Shown piece by piece: positions 8,532 through 17,457 of a stretch of 64,000 nt of DNA. The stretch lies in NCBI RefSeq assembly GCF_900010725.2, contig NZ_LR734882.1, positions 71,683 to 135,682 on the forward strand. The letters are read 5' to 3'. Origin of the DNA: Planktothrix serta PCC 8927 (GTDB taxonomy: Bacteria > Cyanobacteriota > Cyanobacteriia > Cyanobacteriales > Microcoleaceae). A program made the position numbers and the translations under genes. The notes under the pieces are model-generated. The model did not search any database. It had not been told where the DNA came from and saw nothing but the letters and a program-made list of their open reading frames with translations. Every line of letters starts with the position of its first letter. The first letter of the stretch is position 1.

Positions 8532-9074
8532 GTGACTGAACCTTTGTTTTGGCTAGCACTGTCGCTATTTTTGGTTGCAGTCAGCCTGACTGCTGTTATT
8601 GTTGTTGCTTTACCTGCCCTGCAAGCGATTGCAAGGGCAGCACGAAGTGTGGAAAAATTAGCGGATACCCTCTCCCGTGAATTTCCTCCGACATTGGAAT
8701 CAATTCGTTTAACGGGGTTAGAAATTACCGAACTCACGGAGGATGTCAGCGAAGGGGTACAAAGCGCGAGTCAAGTGGTTAAACAAGTTGATCAAGGGTT
8801 AGATAGTGCTAAACAACAAGCGAAAAAATTGCAATCTACCACCGGAAGTATTTTTACCGGAATTCGTGTGGCTTGGAAAACCTTTAACCGCAAAACTTCC
8901 CCCTCTGAGTCGCAGCGTCGCTCTGGTCATCGTTTGTCAGGAAATAGCAGGAATTCTCATCAATTAAGGGAGCGAAATATTCAACGGTTAGATCTCTATT
9001 CTGAGGTTAATTTTGAGTTAGAAGATGAAGATTTAGAAGAAAATAATAATTCTTTTAATCAGGTAGATTATTAA
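8532..9074 (+). CDS. DUF948-like membrane-anchored coiled-coil protein
   Basis: The protein is 180 residues with a transmembrane helix at about residues 4-32 (LFWLALSLFLVAVSLTAVIV). A helical region with the repeating pattern ITELTEDVSEGVQSASQVVKQVDQGL follows, typical of DUF948. The C-terminal 60 residues are Ser/Arg-rich and then acidic and probably disordered. The pairing with a YtxH gene is common in Gram-positives and cyanobacteria and suggests an envelope role, but the function is unknown. Confidence 0.7.
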   Translation: MTEPLFWLALSLFLVAVSLTAVIVVALPALQAIARAARSVEKLADTLSREFPPTLESIRLTGLEITELTEDVSEGVQSASQVVKQVDQGLDSAKQQAKKLQSTTGSIFTGIRVAWKTFNRKTSPSESQRRSGHRLSGNSRNSHQLRERNIQRLDLYSEVNFELEDEDLEENNNSFNQVDY

Positions 9075-9082
9075 GGGCGATC

Positions 9083-9152
9083 GCAGAGTTTAATATTATA
9101 GAGATGACTTAAAGCTATCGCCTCTTGAATCCGTGACCTAAGCTCATCAATT
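9083..9152 (-). pseudogene. Remnant of a HicB-like antitoxin gene
   Basis: On the minus strand this reads SIDELRSRIQEAIAL, matching the C-terminal helix of the HicB-like gene at 12351-12518 (SLDELMQRIQEAIEL). At DNA level 31 of 36 bases agree (9115-9150 against 12383-12418). No start codon or N-terminal half remains. The fragment lies just downstream of the DUF262-AAA-unknown operon, so that operon is bracketed by two related HicB sequences in direct orientation. Confidence 0.6.
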
Positions 9153-9177
9153 GAATTCAATGATAAGCTTAGAAGCT

Positions 9178-10149
9178 TTAGGTAGAATATTTTACTGTAG
9201 GAAGATGAACACCAACATAACCAATAATCACTTTTTCCGTTTTACGTTCCAGAAAAAAATGAATTCGCCAATTACATTGTTTCAGCTTAATATGTTGCTC
9301 AAATAAACGTTCTTCTCCATCAGGACAGAGAAAGGTTCGTTCTTTCCAATATTGATCAAGTGTTGGTTTACTTTCTCCAGAAACATCAAGAGAATATCCT
9401 TCTAAACTAAATTCTTTGCACCCTTGATTGATCCAAATTTTTGCATATTCTTCCAGTTGCTCTAAAGTTTCTACAACCCATTCTAATTTATCCTCTCCTG
9501 AACGAAGTCTACGCAATTGTTTAGTCCCTGCTTGACAAAATCGCAAACTAGGAAACAACTCATTCCGACAGTTCCAAAGTTGTATTCCATTAGTTTTAGA
9601 GGGTTGGAGGCGCTTTTTAATCCAATCAGCGTGTTCTAAAATGTGATTTTTATAACTAGCATGATAAACCTCTATAATTTCTTCTGTAATATTGATATTA
9701 TTTTCAATTTGTATCAGAGTTGATTCTAGTCTAGTACAATTCCAACAGTTTTGAGAATTAAAACTAATTGCTATTGTTTCCAATAAATAAGCAGCTTTAA
9801 GTCCTTCTGCTTTCTTTTCACGAAAAATAACTTCATAGTCCTCATCCTCAATATTTCTTTTAAGATCAGAGTCGGTGATATCAACCGAAAAAGGAGTTTT
9901 AGTTGCAAGAGTCCGTAGAAAAGTTTGCTGTTCACGGCTGACTTCTTTATCATTCCGCCAACGCTTTAGAGGGTAGTTTTCTGCCAGAAACAAATCATGA
10001 AAATTGGTTTGAGTCCGAATTCCTTTTAATCCCTGTTTTTGGGCTGTAAGCATTGTGCTGATTAAATCAGACATCCAAATTCTCGCTGTTGGAATATCAG
10101 GAGCAAGAGGTTCTAGGGAGAGTTCATTAAATACCATCTCCAAATCCAT
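9178..10149 (-). CDS. Unknown protein, third gene of the DUF262-AAA cassette
   Basis: I do not recognise this 323-residue protein. It has no transmembrane segment and no obvious nucleotide-binding motif. Cysteines occur as CWNC near residue 138, and the middle is helical (ITEEIIEVYHASYKNHILEHADWIKKRL). The last ~50 residues (CPDGEERLFEQHIKL, WRIHFFLERKTEKVIIGYVG, HLPT) look like a small beta-rich domain with a distant RelE-like feel, which is speculative. It starts four bases after the ATPase stop and is surely co-transcribed with it. By context it could be the effector or a specificity subunit. Confidence 0.8.
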   Translation of the reverse strand: MDLEMVFNELSLEPLAPDIPTARIWMSDLISTMLTAQKQGLKGIRTQTNFHDLFLAENYPLKRWRNDKEVSREQQTFLRTLATKTPFSVDITDSDLKRNIEDEDYEVIFREKKAEGLKAAYLLETIAISFNSQNCWNCTRLESTLIQIENNINITEEIIEVYHASYKNHILEHADWIKKRLQPSKTNGIQLWNCRNELFPSLRFCQAGTKQLRRLRSGEDKLEWVVETLEQLEEYAKIWINQGCKEFSLEGYSLDVSGESKPTLDQYWKERTFLCPDGEERLFEQHIKLKQCNWRIHFFLERKTEKVIIGYVGVHLPTVKYST

Positions 10150-10153
10150 CGCT

Positions 10154-11263
10154 TTATTCTTCCTCTACTGCTGGTTCTAATAAAACTTCTAATATTTTAT
10201 CCCATGTATCAAAAAAATCATCGGGCCATTTATCAATTCGTCCATTTCGATCTATGCGAGGCGATATTAATTCTGCTTTATGTTGTTGATCTTTCTGAAA
10301 AAAATGTAATTGAACCTTGTGAGGATTCAACTGACCACTATGAACCGCTAAACGTATCCCATTCAAGACATGATCGCTATGGGTTTCTATAACAATTTGA
10401 ACCCCACAGCTAGCTGCCAGTGCCAAGAGTTGCCCCATTTGAGATTGTCCTTTAGGATGGAGATGAGATTCGGGATTTTCAACCAGAATTAAAGTTTCAG
10501 GTTCAGCAGCCAGAATTGCTACTAAAATAGGTAAACTATATGTTACTCCAAAACCCACATTAAAGGGACTATAACCTCCTCTACTTCCTTTAAAAGAATA
10601 TTTAAGTGTTACAATCTGGGTTTGTATATTTTGTTCAGTTTTGATTGAAATTCCTGGGCTTATTTCTCCCATCCAAGCATCAACTTGATCTTTTAAACTG
10701 TCTGATTTTGCTTTAGGATGACTTAATTTTTTATTAGGAATATCTTGATTTCCAAAAGCGTCTAAAAAATGAGTTGCATACTCTCCATTTATTCCAAGTT
10801 GTTTTTTTTGAATCACATCAAACTCTGACATTTGGTATGAGCTTTGAGGCCCAATTCGTTCTGCTTTTAAGTAATAAAAATTATCCTTAAAAATGCTGGA
10901 TTTATAAATTTCAGGTTCAACTTTCTCTGATACCACTTTTAAAATATCTAATTCTTTAGAAGAACTAAAGCACCATATTCCTTTCTGTTCATTTTCTAAA
11001 TCTATTTCAAATCTAATTAATTCATCTTCTGCATACTCAAAAAGTGCGTCTTGTCCTGTACCAATATATACTTGTTCATCCTTTAAAATTAAACCCTTGT
11101 TAGGAAGCAAGTCTCTCTGGTATGAACGACGTAACAGCATCAAAGCTTGTAATACTGAAGATTTTCCGGTACTATTTAAACCTGATAATAAGGTCAAAGG
11201 TTTAAAAGAGATGCTTTGATCTTGAAAAGACTTAAAATTGATTAGCCGTAAATTTTCAATCAT
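10154..11263 (-). CDS. AAA family ATPase, DUF3696 type
   Basis: The 369-residue ABC/SMC-like ATPase has Walker A GLNSTGKSS at residues 28-36, a signature-like region around GFGVTYSLPILVA, Walker B LILVENPESHLHP and the following ETHSDHVLNGIR. The final ~50 residues (ISPRIDRNGRIDKWPDDFFDTW) match the DUF3696 tail found on predicted defence ATPases. It lacks the C-terminal TOPRIM domain of OLD nucleases, so nuclease activity, if any, must come from a partner. Its start overlaps the DUF262 stop by one base, and the next gene follows after four bases. Confidence 0.9.
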   Translation of the reverse strand: MIENLRLINFKSFQDQSISFKPLTLLSGLNSTGKSSVLQALMLLRRSYQRDLLPNKGLILKDEQVYIGTGQDALFEYAEDELIRFEIDLENEQKGIWCFSSSKELDILKVVSEKVEPEIYKSSIFKDNFYYLKAERIGPQSSYQMSEFDVIQKKQLGINGEYATHFLDAFGNQDIPNKKLSHPKAKSDSLKDQVDAWMGEISPGISIKTEQNIQTQIVTLKYSFKGSRGGYSPFNVGFGVTYSLPILVAILAAEPETLILVENPESHLHPKGQSQMGQLLALAASCGVQIVIETHSDHVLNGIRLAVHSGQLNPHKVQLHFFQKDQQHKAELISPRIDRNGRIDKWPDDFFDTWDKILEVLLEPAVEEE

Positions 11264-12342
11264 TACAACACTTCCTTAATAATTGTTTCAATATGGGCTA
11301 AACGTTTTTTGACACTTTCTTTATTTCCTGTCTCTCTATAAATTGTAGCATCAAATTCACCGTTTTGTTTTCTATTTAAAAGATTAAAATACAAATCATC
11401 TTTGCGATGAATTAAGATTTGTATAGCATGATCATCTAATCGATCTAAGTTAACAGACCAAGCCTCAAATAGAGCTTTATTGATAGGATACCGTCTTTTC
11501 CGCTCAGGTGACTTGGGTTTACGAAAAGCATCTTTACCGAATATTTTAAAGGCTGCATCCATCGCTCGTTCAAAACGTTGTTTTAATAATTCAATTTCTG
11601 GCTCACTCATTTGGTTTATCTGAGCCATTTTGTCATTTAAAAAAACATCATAATCTTTAAAATTATATTCAAAAGCATGACTATCAGTTAAGGCTAAAAA
11701 TCTCAAAATACACTCCTGAGCCAACATTCTTTCATCTTTTAAACTTTTATCAGTAGCGTTTTTAAAAGGCTTTGATTTTGTTAGAGATTTTAATAAATCC
11801 GTCGCTTGACCTTGATTTTTAGCATAACGCATTTCCTGTGAAGACAAAGGAAAACCAACCCGATTAATTCGCTTATATAAGCTAAAAATTACATCTTTAG
11901 ATGTTCCTCTTAAGATTAAAAATATAGTTAATTCTGTTTCTCTAATTCGTCGCCTTAAATAATTAGGAATATCAGAACATTTAGCTTGATTAAATTGATC
12001 TAAAAATTCCAAATTATTTAATTTTAAGCTTTCATCTATTAAAAATTCTTTAAAAGTTGTTAACCGTTGTATTCCATCAATAACAAACCATTCTTCTTCA
12101 TTTGTTGCATCAATATAAAAAGCTGGAATTGGAAAACGAATTAAAACAGATTCGATTAATCTACTTTTAGCTACTTGAGTCCAAATTCCTTGATTTCTTT
12201 GAAACTCTGGAGCTAAATTCAGTTGATTATTTTCTAATCTCGTTAGAAGTTGCTGAACCGTCATGGGTCGAGTTGAAACACTAATAGAATCAGGATCAAA
12301 AAACTCTGAAATTGTTAGTTCATCATCTGAGTTGAATAACAT
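11263..12342 (-). CDS. DUF262 domain protein (GmrSD/ParB-like)
   Basis: The 359-residue protein begins with a DUF262 domain: MTVQQLLTRLENNQLNLAPEFQRN, then WFVIDGIQRLTTFKEF, where the usual DGQQR motif is DGIQR. In type IV GmrSD enzymes this domain binds NTP and provides nuclease activity; whether the Q-to-I change matters is unknown. The C-terminal half is helical and lacks the DUF1607 HNH domain of full GmrSD, so it is a short form. It starts eight bases after the HicB-like stop and overlaps the ATPase gene, which indicates one operon. Confidence 0.9.
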   Translation of the reverse strand: MLFNSDDELTISEFFDPDSISVSTRPMTVQQLLTRLENNQLNLAPEFQRNQGIWTQVAKSRLIESVLIRFPIPAFYIDATNEEEWFVIDGIQRLTTFKEFLIDESLKLNNLEFLDQFNQAKCSDIPNYLRRRIRETELTIFLILRGTSKDVIFSLYKRINRVGFPLSSQEMRYAKNQGQATDLLKSLTKSKPFKNATDKSLKDERMLAQECILRFLALTDSHAFEYNFKDYDVFLNDKMAQINQMSEPEIELLKQRFERAMDAAFKIFGKDAFRKPKSPERKRRYPINKALFEAWSVNLDRLDDHAIQILIHRKDDLYFNLLNRKQNGEFDATIYRETGNKESVKKRLAHIETIIKEVL

Positions 12343-12350
12343 AATAATTA

Positions 12351-12518
12351 TTAGTAAAAATTTTCAAATTCTAGGCAAAGTTCTATCGCCTCTTGAATCC
12401 GCTGCATAAGCTCATCAAGGGATTTTGCTTGTGTATGACAACCTTTCAAACTAGGAACTGAAGCTACAAAATAACCATCAGAATCTTTCTCAATCAGTAC
12501 ATTAAATTCTTTAATCAT
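12351..12518 (-). CDS. HicB-like antitoxin, no HicA partner
   Basis: This small gene encodes 55 residues: MIKEFNVLIEKDSDGYFVAS, then VPSLKGCHTQ and SLDELMQRIQEAIELCLEF. That is the compact alpha/beta RNase H-like fold of HicB antitoxins, without a C-terminal DNA-binding domain. No HicA toxin is found on either side. It ends eight bases before the DUF262 start and could be the first gene of that operon. A degraded copy of its C-terminal part lies beyond the operon at 9083-9152. Confidence 0.8.
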   Translation of the reverse strand: MIKEFNVLIEKDSDGYFVASVPSLKGCHTQAKSLDELMQRIQEAIELCLEFENFY

Positions 12519-12602
12519 TTTCTAACCTCTAGCTAAACCAAAATAGGAGCAAGTCTAGTCTTGCCCCTATCATCATAGATTGATTTTAGCTAATTTTGTC
12601 AA

Positions 12603-14021
<1,419 letters not shown>

Positions 14022-14129
14022 TTAATCGGATGTTAGTTAATCAAAATTTGACAAGACTATCCATGACTTAAAATCTTGCGGATTCAAAGTCTAACCTCGA
14101 TTAAGGATTAGGGAAACTAAGCCGGGAAA

Positions 14130-15650
14130 TTATTTAAAATCCGACAGGGAAATTTCATCATCATCATCTGAAGAACCGGTTAACCCTTCGATATCAATAT
14201 CGTCCATGTCTCCAGTGGTTAAATCACCCATATCGTCGAGATTAAAATCCCCTAAATCATCGGATGAAAAATCATCATCCCCTAATCCTAAATCGTCTAA
14301 ATTATCTCCGGTATCGAGATCCAGGCCATCGGAAGAGCTATCTCCCAACCCGAAATCACCGAGATCATCACCCAGACCGGAATCTGTATCTCCTAATCCA
14401 AACTCATCTAGGTCATCGGAACCCAGGTCGTCAGCTTCTAAGCTGATTTCCCCATCCAGGTCATCCGCCGCCAGAACTTCCGACTCTAAACCCAGATCGT
14501 CCATACCATCAGAACCGAGATCATCGGAAGATTCCAAACCGAAATCGATATCCTCGCTGACGTCTGTATCGCCGCCCAGTTCAGTGTGAATGTTGTCGTC
14601 CCAAACATCAGACTCGGTATCGATGTCTAATTCAGCCGATCCCGTTTCCGACTCTAAACCCATATCCAAATCATCAGATTCAAGTTCATCGGACTCTAAA
14701 CCCATATCCAAATCATCAGATTCAAGTTCATCGGACTCCAAACTCATATCCAGGTCATCAGATCCAAGTTCATCGGACTCCAAACTCATATCCAAATCAT
14801 CAGATTCAAGTTCATCGGACTCTAAGCCCATATCCAGGTCATCAGATTCAAGTTCATCGGACTCTAAGCCCATATCCAGGTCATCAGATCCAAGTTCATC
14901 GGACTCTAAGCCCATATCCAGGTCATCTGCACTAAAAGCTTCTGATTCATCATCTAACTCTAGATCAAAGCCCTCATCGGCTACGTCAGCGGCCTCTGTG
15001 TCGATATCTAAACCTAGATCTTCATCGACATCAGGATCAAAATCCTCCATGCCGATCTCATCGATGGTGACTTCATCCTCATCCTCGGCTTCGAGCGTAA
15101 ATTCATCGGAGTCATCCTGGGAGTCGGCAATCACCGCAGCCCCTCCGACAACAGCCGCAGCACTGGCAACCGCTACAGCAGCACCCGCAACATTGAGTTG
15201 TTGTACCGGAGTCACTTCCTCCTCTAAATCCAAGGCTGATGGAGGTGCCGGAGGATGGTAACCAGGGACAGATTGAACTGGAGACTTAGAGTAACCAGGG
15301 GCAGTTTGAACGGGAGTCTGGGGTTGATAAGCTGGAACTGCTGCCGTTGCAGGTTGTTCCGGTGTAGACCTAATACCCAACGCTAAATCCGGGTCAAAAT
15401 TCAGTCCCAAAACATCAATCAGTTTTTCGGGGTCTGGATTTAGCTTTGAGAAGGGTAACATCAGTTGGGCCGCCTCTGGGTCAAGGGCATTGATCGTTCC
15501 CAAAATGAGGGATGAGGCAGGTCTTCGACCCCCATCAGGGGTCGGTATTGAATTCAAATCCATTTGCAGTACCAGCCATTCCCGATTGGCTTGGTAATAT
15601 TGCAACCACTTATCTTTAAGTGCAGTGGAAAAGTCTTTGAAGAAAGCCAT
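14130..15650 (-). CDS. Acidic repeat protein between chlL and chlN (DUF5331-like)
   Basis: The N-terminal ~100 residues (FFKDFSTALKDKWLQYYQAN, LSKLNPDPEKLIDVLGLNFDPDLALGI) form a folded domain of the type I recall as DUF5331, often encoded beside chlL and chlN. A Pro/Ala linker follows, then a hydrophobic Ala/Val stretch (VAGAAVAVASAAAVVGGAAVIA) that could be membrane-associated. Residues 175-506 are extremely Asp/Glu-rich, with about seven copies of a 14-residue unit (SDDLDMGLESDELE). Function is unknown; conservation next to chlL suggests a link to dark chlorophyll synthesis, which is inference. Opposite-strand Ser-rich frames here are shadows. Confidence 0.85.
   Translation of the reverse strand: MAFFKDFSTALKDKWLQYYQANREWLVLQMDLNSIPTPDGGRRPASSLILGTINALDPEAAQLMLPFSKLNPDPEKLIDVLGLNFDPDLALGIRSTPEQPATAAVPAYQPQTPVQTAPGYSKSPVQSVPGYHPPAPPSALDLEEEVTPVQQLNVAGAAVAVASAAAVVGGAAVIADSQDDSDEFTLEAEDEDEVTIDEIGMEDFDPDVDEDLGLDIDTEAADVADEGFDLELDDESEAFSADDLDMGLESDELGSDDLDMGLESDELESDDLDMGLESDELESDDLDMSLESDELGSDDLDMSLESDELESDDLDMGLESDELESDDLDMGLESETGSAELDIDTESDVWDDNIHTELGGDTDVSEDIDFGLESSDDLGSDGMDDLGLESEVLAADDLDGEISLEADDLGSDDLDEFGLGDTDSGLGDDLGDFGLGDSSSDGLDLDTGDNLDDLGLGDDDFSSDDLGDFNLDDMGDLTTGDMDDIDIEGLTGSSDDDDEISLSDFK
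14630..14935. repeat. 42-bp in-frame tandem repeat
   Basis: About seven units of 42 bp encode SDDLDMGLESDELE variants. Units differ by a few bases, chiefly at the G/E and G/S positions, which indicates repeated unequal recombination with the frame kept open. Confidence 0.9.
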
Positions 15651-15686
15651 AACCTCTATATCCTCATCCTGAGATAGCTAGACATA

Positions 15687-16553
15687 TTAAACCATCATCA
15701 GGTCTAGCTCATCTTCGTGACTTTGAGCAAGGGGTTTGTTCGGATTTAGGTAAAAATCTGATAACAGGGAGAATAATTCCCGATCTGGTGTGTCTTGGGG
15801 GACGACTCCTTCGGGTTGGGACAGGAGTTGATCAGCAATATTCAGATAATAATCACAAACGTAGTGGAGGGATGGATCGGTTTCGGCCATCTCAAACAGG
15901 GTTTTCCCTTTAACACGGGACACCCGAATATCCTCGATTAAGGGTAACACTTCTAAAACGGGCATGGGAACGGCTTCAATATATTTTTCAATCAGATCCC
16001 GTTTGGATGTCCGGTTACCAATTAACCCGGCTAACCGTAGGGGGTGAGTCCGGGCTTTTTCGCGTACCGAGGCGGCGATGCGGTTAGCGGCAAATAGGGC
16101 ATCAAAGCCGTTATCAGTGACAATGACGCAATAGTCGGCATAGTTGAGAGGGGCAGCAAAACCACCACAAACCACGTCCCCTAAGACGTCAAACAGGATG
16201 ATATCGTATTCGTCAAAGGCGTTGAGTTCTTTCAGGAGTTTAACGGTTTCCCCTACCACATAACCGCCACATCCTGCACCTGCTGGAGGGCCACCTGCTT
16301 CGACGCAATCGACACCCGCATAGCCTTTGTAAATCACGTCTTCCGGCCAAATATCTTCGTAATGAAAGTCTTTTTCCTGCAAGGTATCAATAATTGTGGG
16401 AATTAAAAATCCCGTGAGGGTAAAGGTGCTGTCGTGTTTGGGGTCGCAGCCAATTTGCAGGACTTTTTTACCCCGTTTGGCTAAAGCGGCAGAGATATTA
16501 CAGCTTGTGGTTGATTTACCGATTCCGCCTTTACCGTAGACTGCTAATTTCAC
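15687..16553 (-). CDS. chlL: Light-independent protochlorophyllide reductase iron protein ChlL
   Basis: This is the 288-residue NifH-like ATPase that delivers electrons to ChlNB. The P-loop GKGGIGKST starts at residue 8. Cys95 (AGAGCGGYV) and Cys129 (GDVVCGGFA) are the ligands of the 4Fe-4S cluster shared by the homodimer. The start at 16553 gives the canonical [14 protein letters not shown]. It heads a same-strand series with the acidic repeat gene and chlN. Confidence 0.98.
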   Translation of the reverse strand: MKLAVYGKGGIGKSTTSCNISAALAKRGKKVLQIGCDPKHDSTFTLTGFLIPTIIDTLQEKDFHYEDIWPEDVIYKGYAGVDCVEAGGPPAGAGCGGYVVGETVKLLKELNAFDEYDIILFDVLGDVVCGGFAAPLNYADYCVIVTDNGFDALFAANRIAASVREKARTHPLRLAGLIGNRTSKRDLIEKYIEAVPMPVLEVLPLIEDIRVSRVKGKTLFEMAETDPSLHYVCDYYLNIADQLLSQPEGVVPQDTPDRELFSLLSDFYLNPNKPLAQSHEDELDLMMV

Positions 16554-16608
16554 GCTTGTTTCTCCTTAATCGGTTTTTATTAAAAACTGTTGATTGTTGA
16601 CTGTTGAC

Positions 16609-16665
16609 GGGCGGGTTTACCCAGGTTTTGCTTTATTAGCAAAGATCCGGTGGAACCCGCCCCTA
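16609..16665. repeat. Dispersed GGGCGGGTT inverted repeat
   Basis: GGGCGGGTTTACCCAGG is followed by an inverted counterpart ending GGAACCCGCCCCTAC. Related GC-rich palindromes occur at 19571-19593, 22681-22930, 34220-34277, 42382-42394 and 61040-61062, always between genes. Confidence 0.75.
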
Positions 16666-17156
16666 CTGCTAGAACAGTGCTTTTCTGGGTTTGATACAGC
16701 CATTATTGCCATAACTGCTTCAGAAAATAAAGGGGTGAGTTTAATAAATTAGGCTATAAATTCGAGCTTTATTGTGGATTAAGGATTAATTTTAATTTAA
16801 TCATCTCAGAATCATTTTCAAGCTTTTATTTATTATTATACTATTTTTTATATAAACTTTTTTATAAAAATAGTTACAATAAGCAAAAAAATGAAAAGAG
16901 GAGTGGATGCAAATGTCCAAAAGTGACCCGGATGATCACCCCTGAGCCTAGATAGTTAGGAGTGTTGACCCAGGGTTTCCCTGGGTAAAATTTTGATGAA
17001 TATTAAATCTTTAGGGTGTAATTGAGGAATTTTTTCAAAAAATTACTAAGCAATTTTACTGATTATTCTCAGGAAAAATTATCAAAAACCCCAGGCTCAA
17101 AATAAACGCAGTTAAATGTTAATTTTTGTAAAATTCTCAGAGCCACAGTGGATTAA

Positions 17157-17187
17157 AAACCCGGTTTCTCCAAGAAACCGGGTTTTT
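17157..17187. terminator. Terminator-like hairpin (AAACCCGGTTTCT)
   Basis: AAACCCGGTTTCT pairs perfectly with AGAAACCGGGTTT around a three-base loop and is followed by T residues. The same AAACCCGGTTTCT word occurs in the repeats at 42.2 and 42.6 kb, so this is both a dispersed repeat and a potential terminator. Confidence 0.6.
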
Positions 17188-17231
17188 GGGGTCTATCCCT
17201 ATTAAAATCAAGACTTATATTGCTTATAACT

Positions 17232-17450
17232 ATGAAGATTTTACAAGACTATACGATTGTTACCCGTCCTGATGATAATGGAACATTTGTGGCTTATGTT
17301 CCAGCAATTTCGGGTTGTCATGCTTGGGGAAAAAGTTCAGAAGCAGCTTTATCTGAATTAGTTTATGCTTTTGAAATGATTCAGGAAGAATATCAAGACA
17401 GAGGAGAAACATTACCAACTGATAACTGTTTACTGATAACTGTTTACTGA
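17232..17450 (+). CDS. HicB-like antitoxin with repeat-derived C-terminus
   Basis: The 72 residues start MKILQDYTIVTRPDDNGTFVAYVPAI and continue SGCHAWGKSSEAALSELVYAF, a typical HicB-like fold. There is no adjacent HicA. The last ~8 residues (NCLLITVY) are translated from the tandem repeat ACTGATAACTGTTT, so the original C-terminus has been lost or replaced. The ATG at 17232 was preferred to an upstream TTG. It is convergent with the TpsB gene. Confidence 0.65.
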   Translation: MKILQDYTIVTRPDDNGTFVAYVPAISGCHAWGKSSEAALSELVYAFEMIQEEYQDRGETLPTDNCLLITVY

Positions 17451-17457
17451 TAACTGA

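Larger units (their letters stand above)
16554..17219. other. Intergenic region upstream of chlL
   Basis: About 660 bp without a supported gene. It holds a GGGCGGGTT...AACCCGCCC dispersed repeat at 16609-16665, an AT-rich stretch near 16780-16890 that probably carries the chlL promoter, and a terminator-like hairpin at 17157-17187. No promoter is assigned. Confidence 0.5.

Noticed and set aside
14206-15261. Long plus-strand Ser/Pro-rich frames
   Set aside because: They are antisense shadows of the acidic repeat gene between chlL and chlN.
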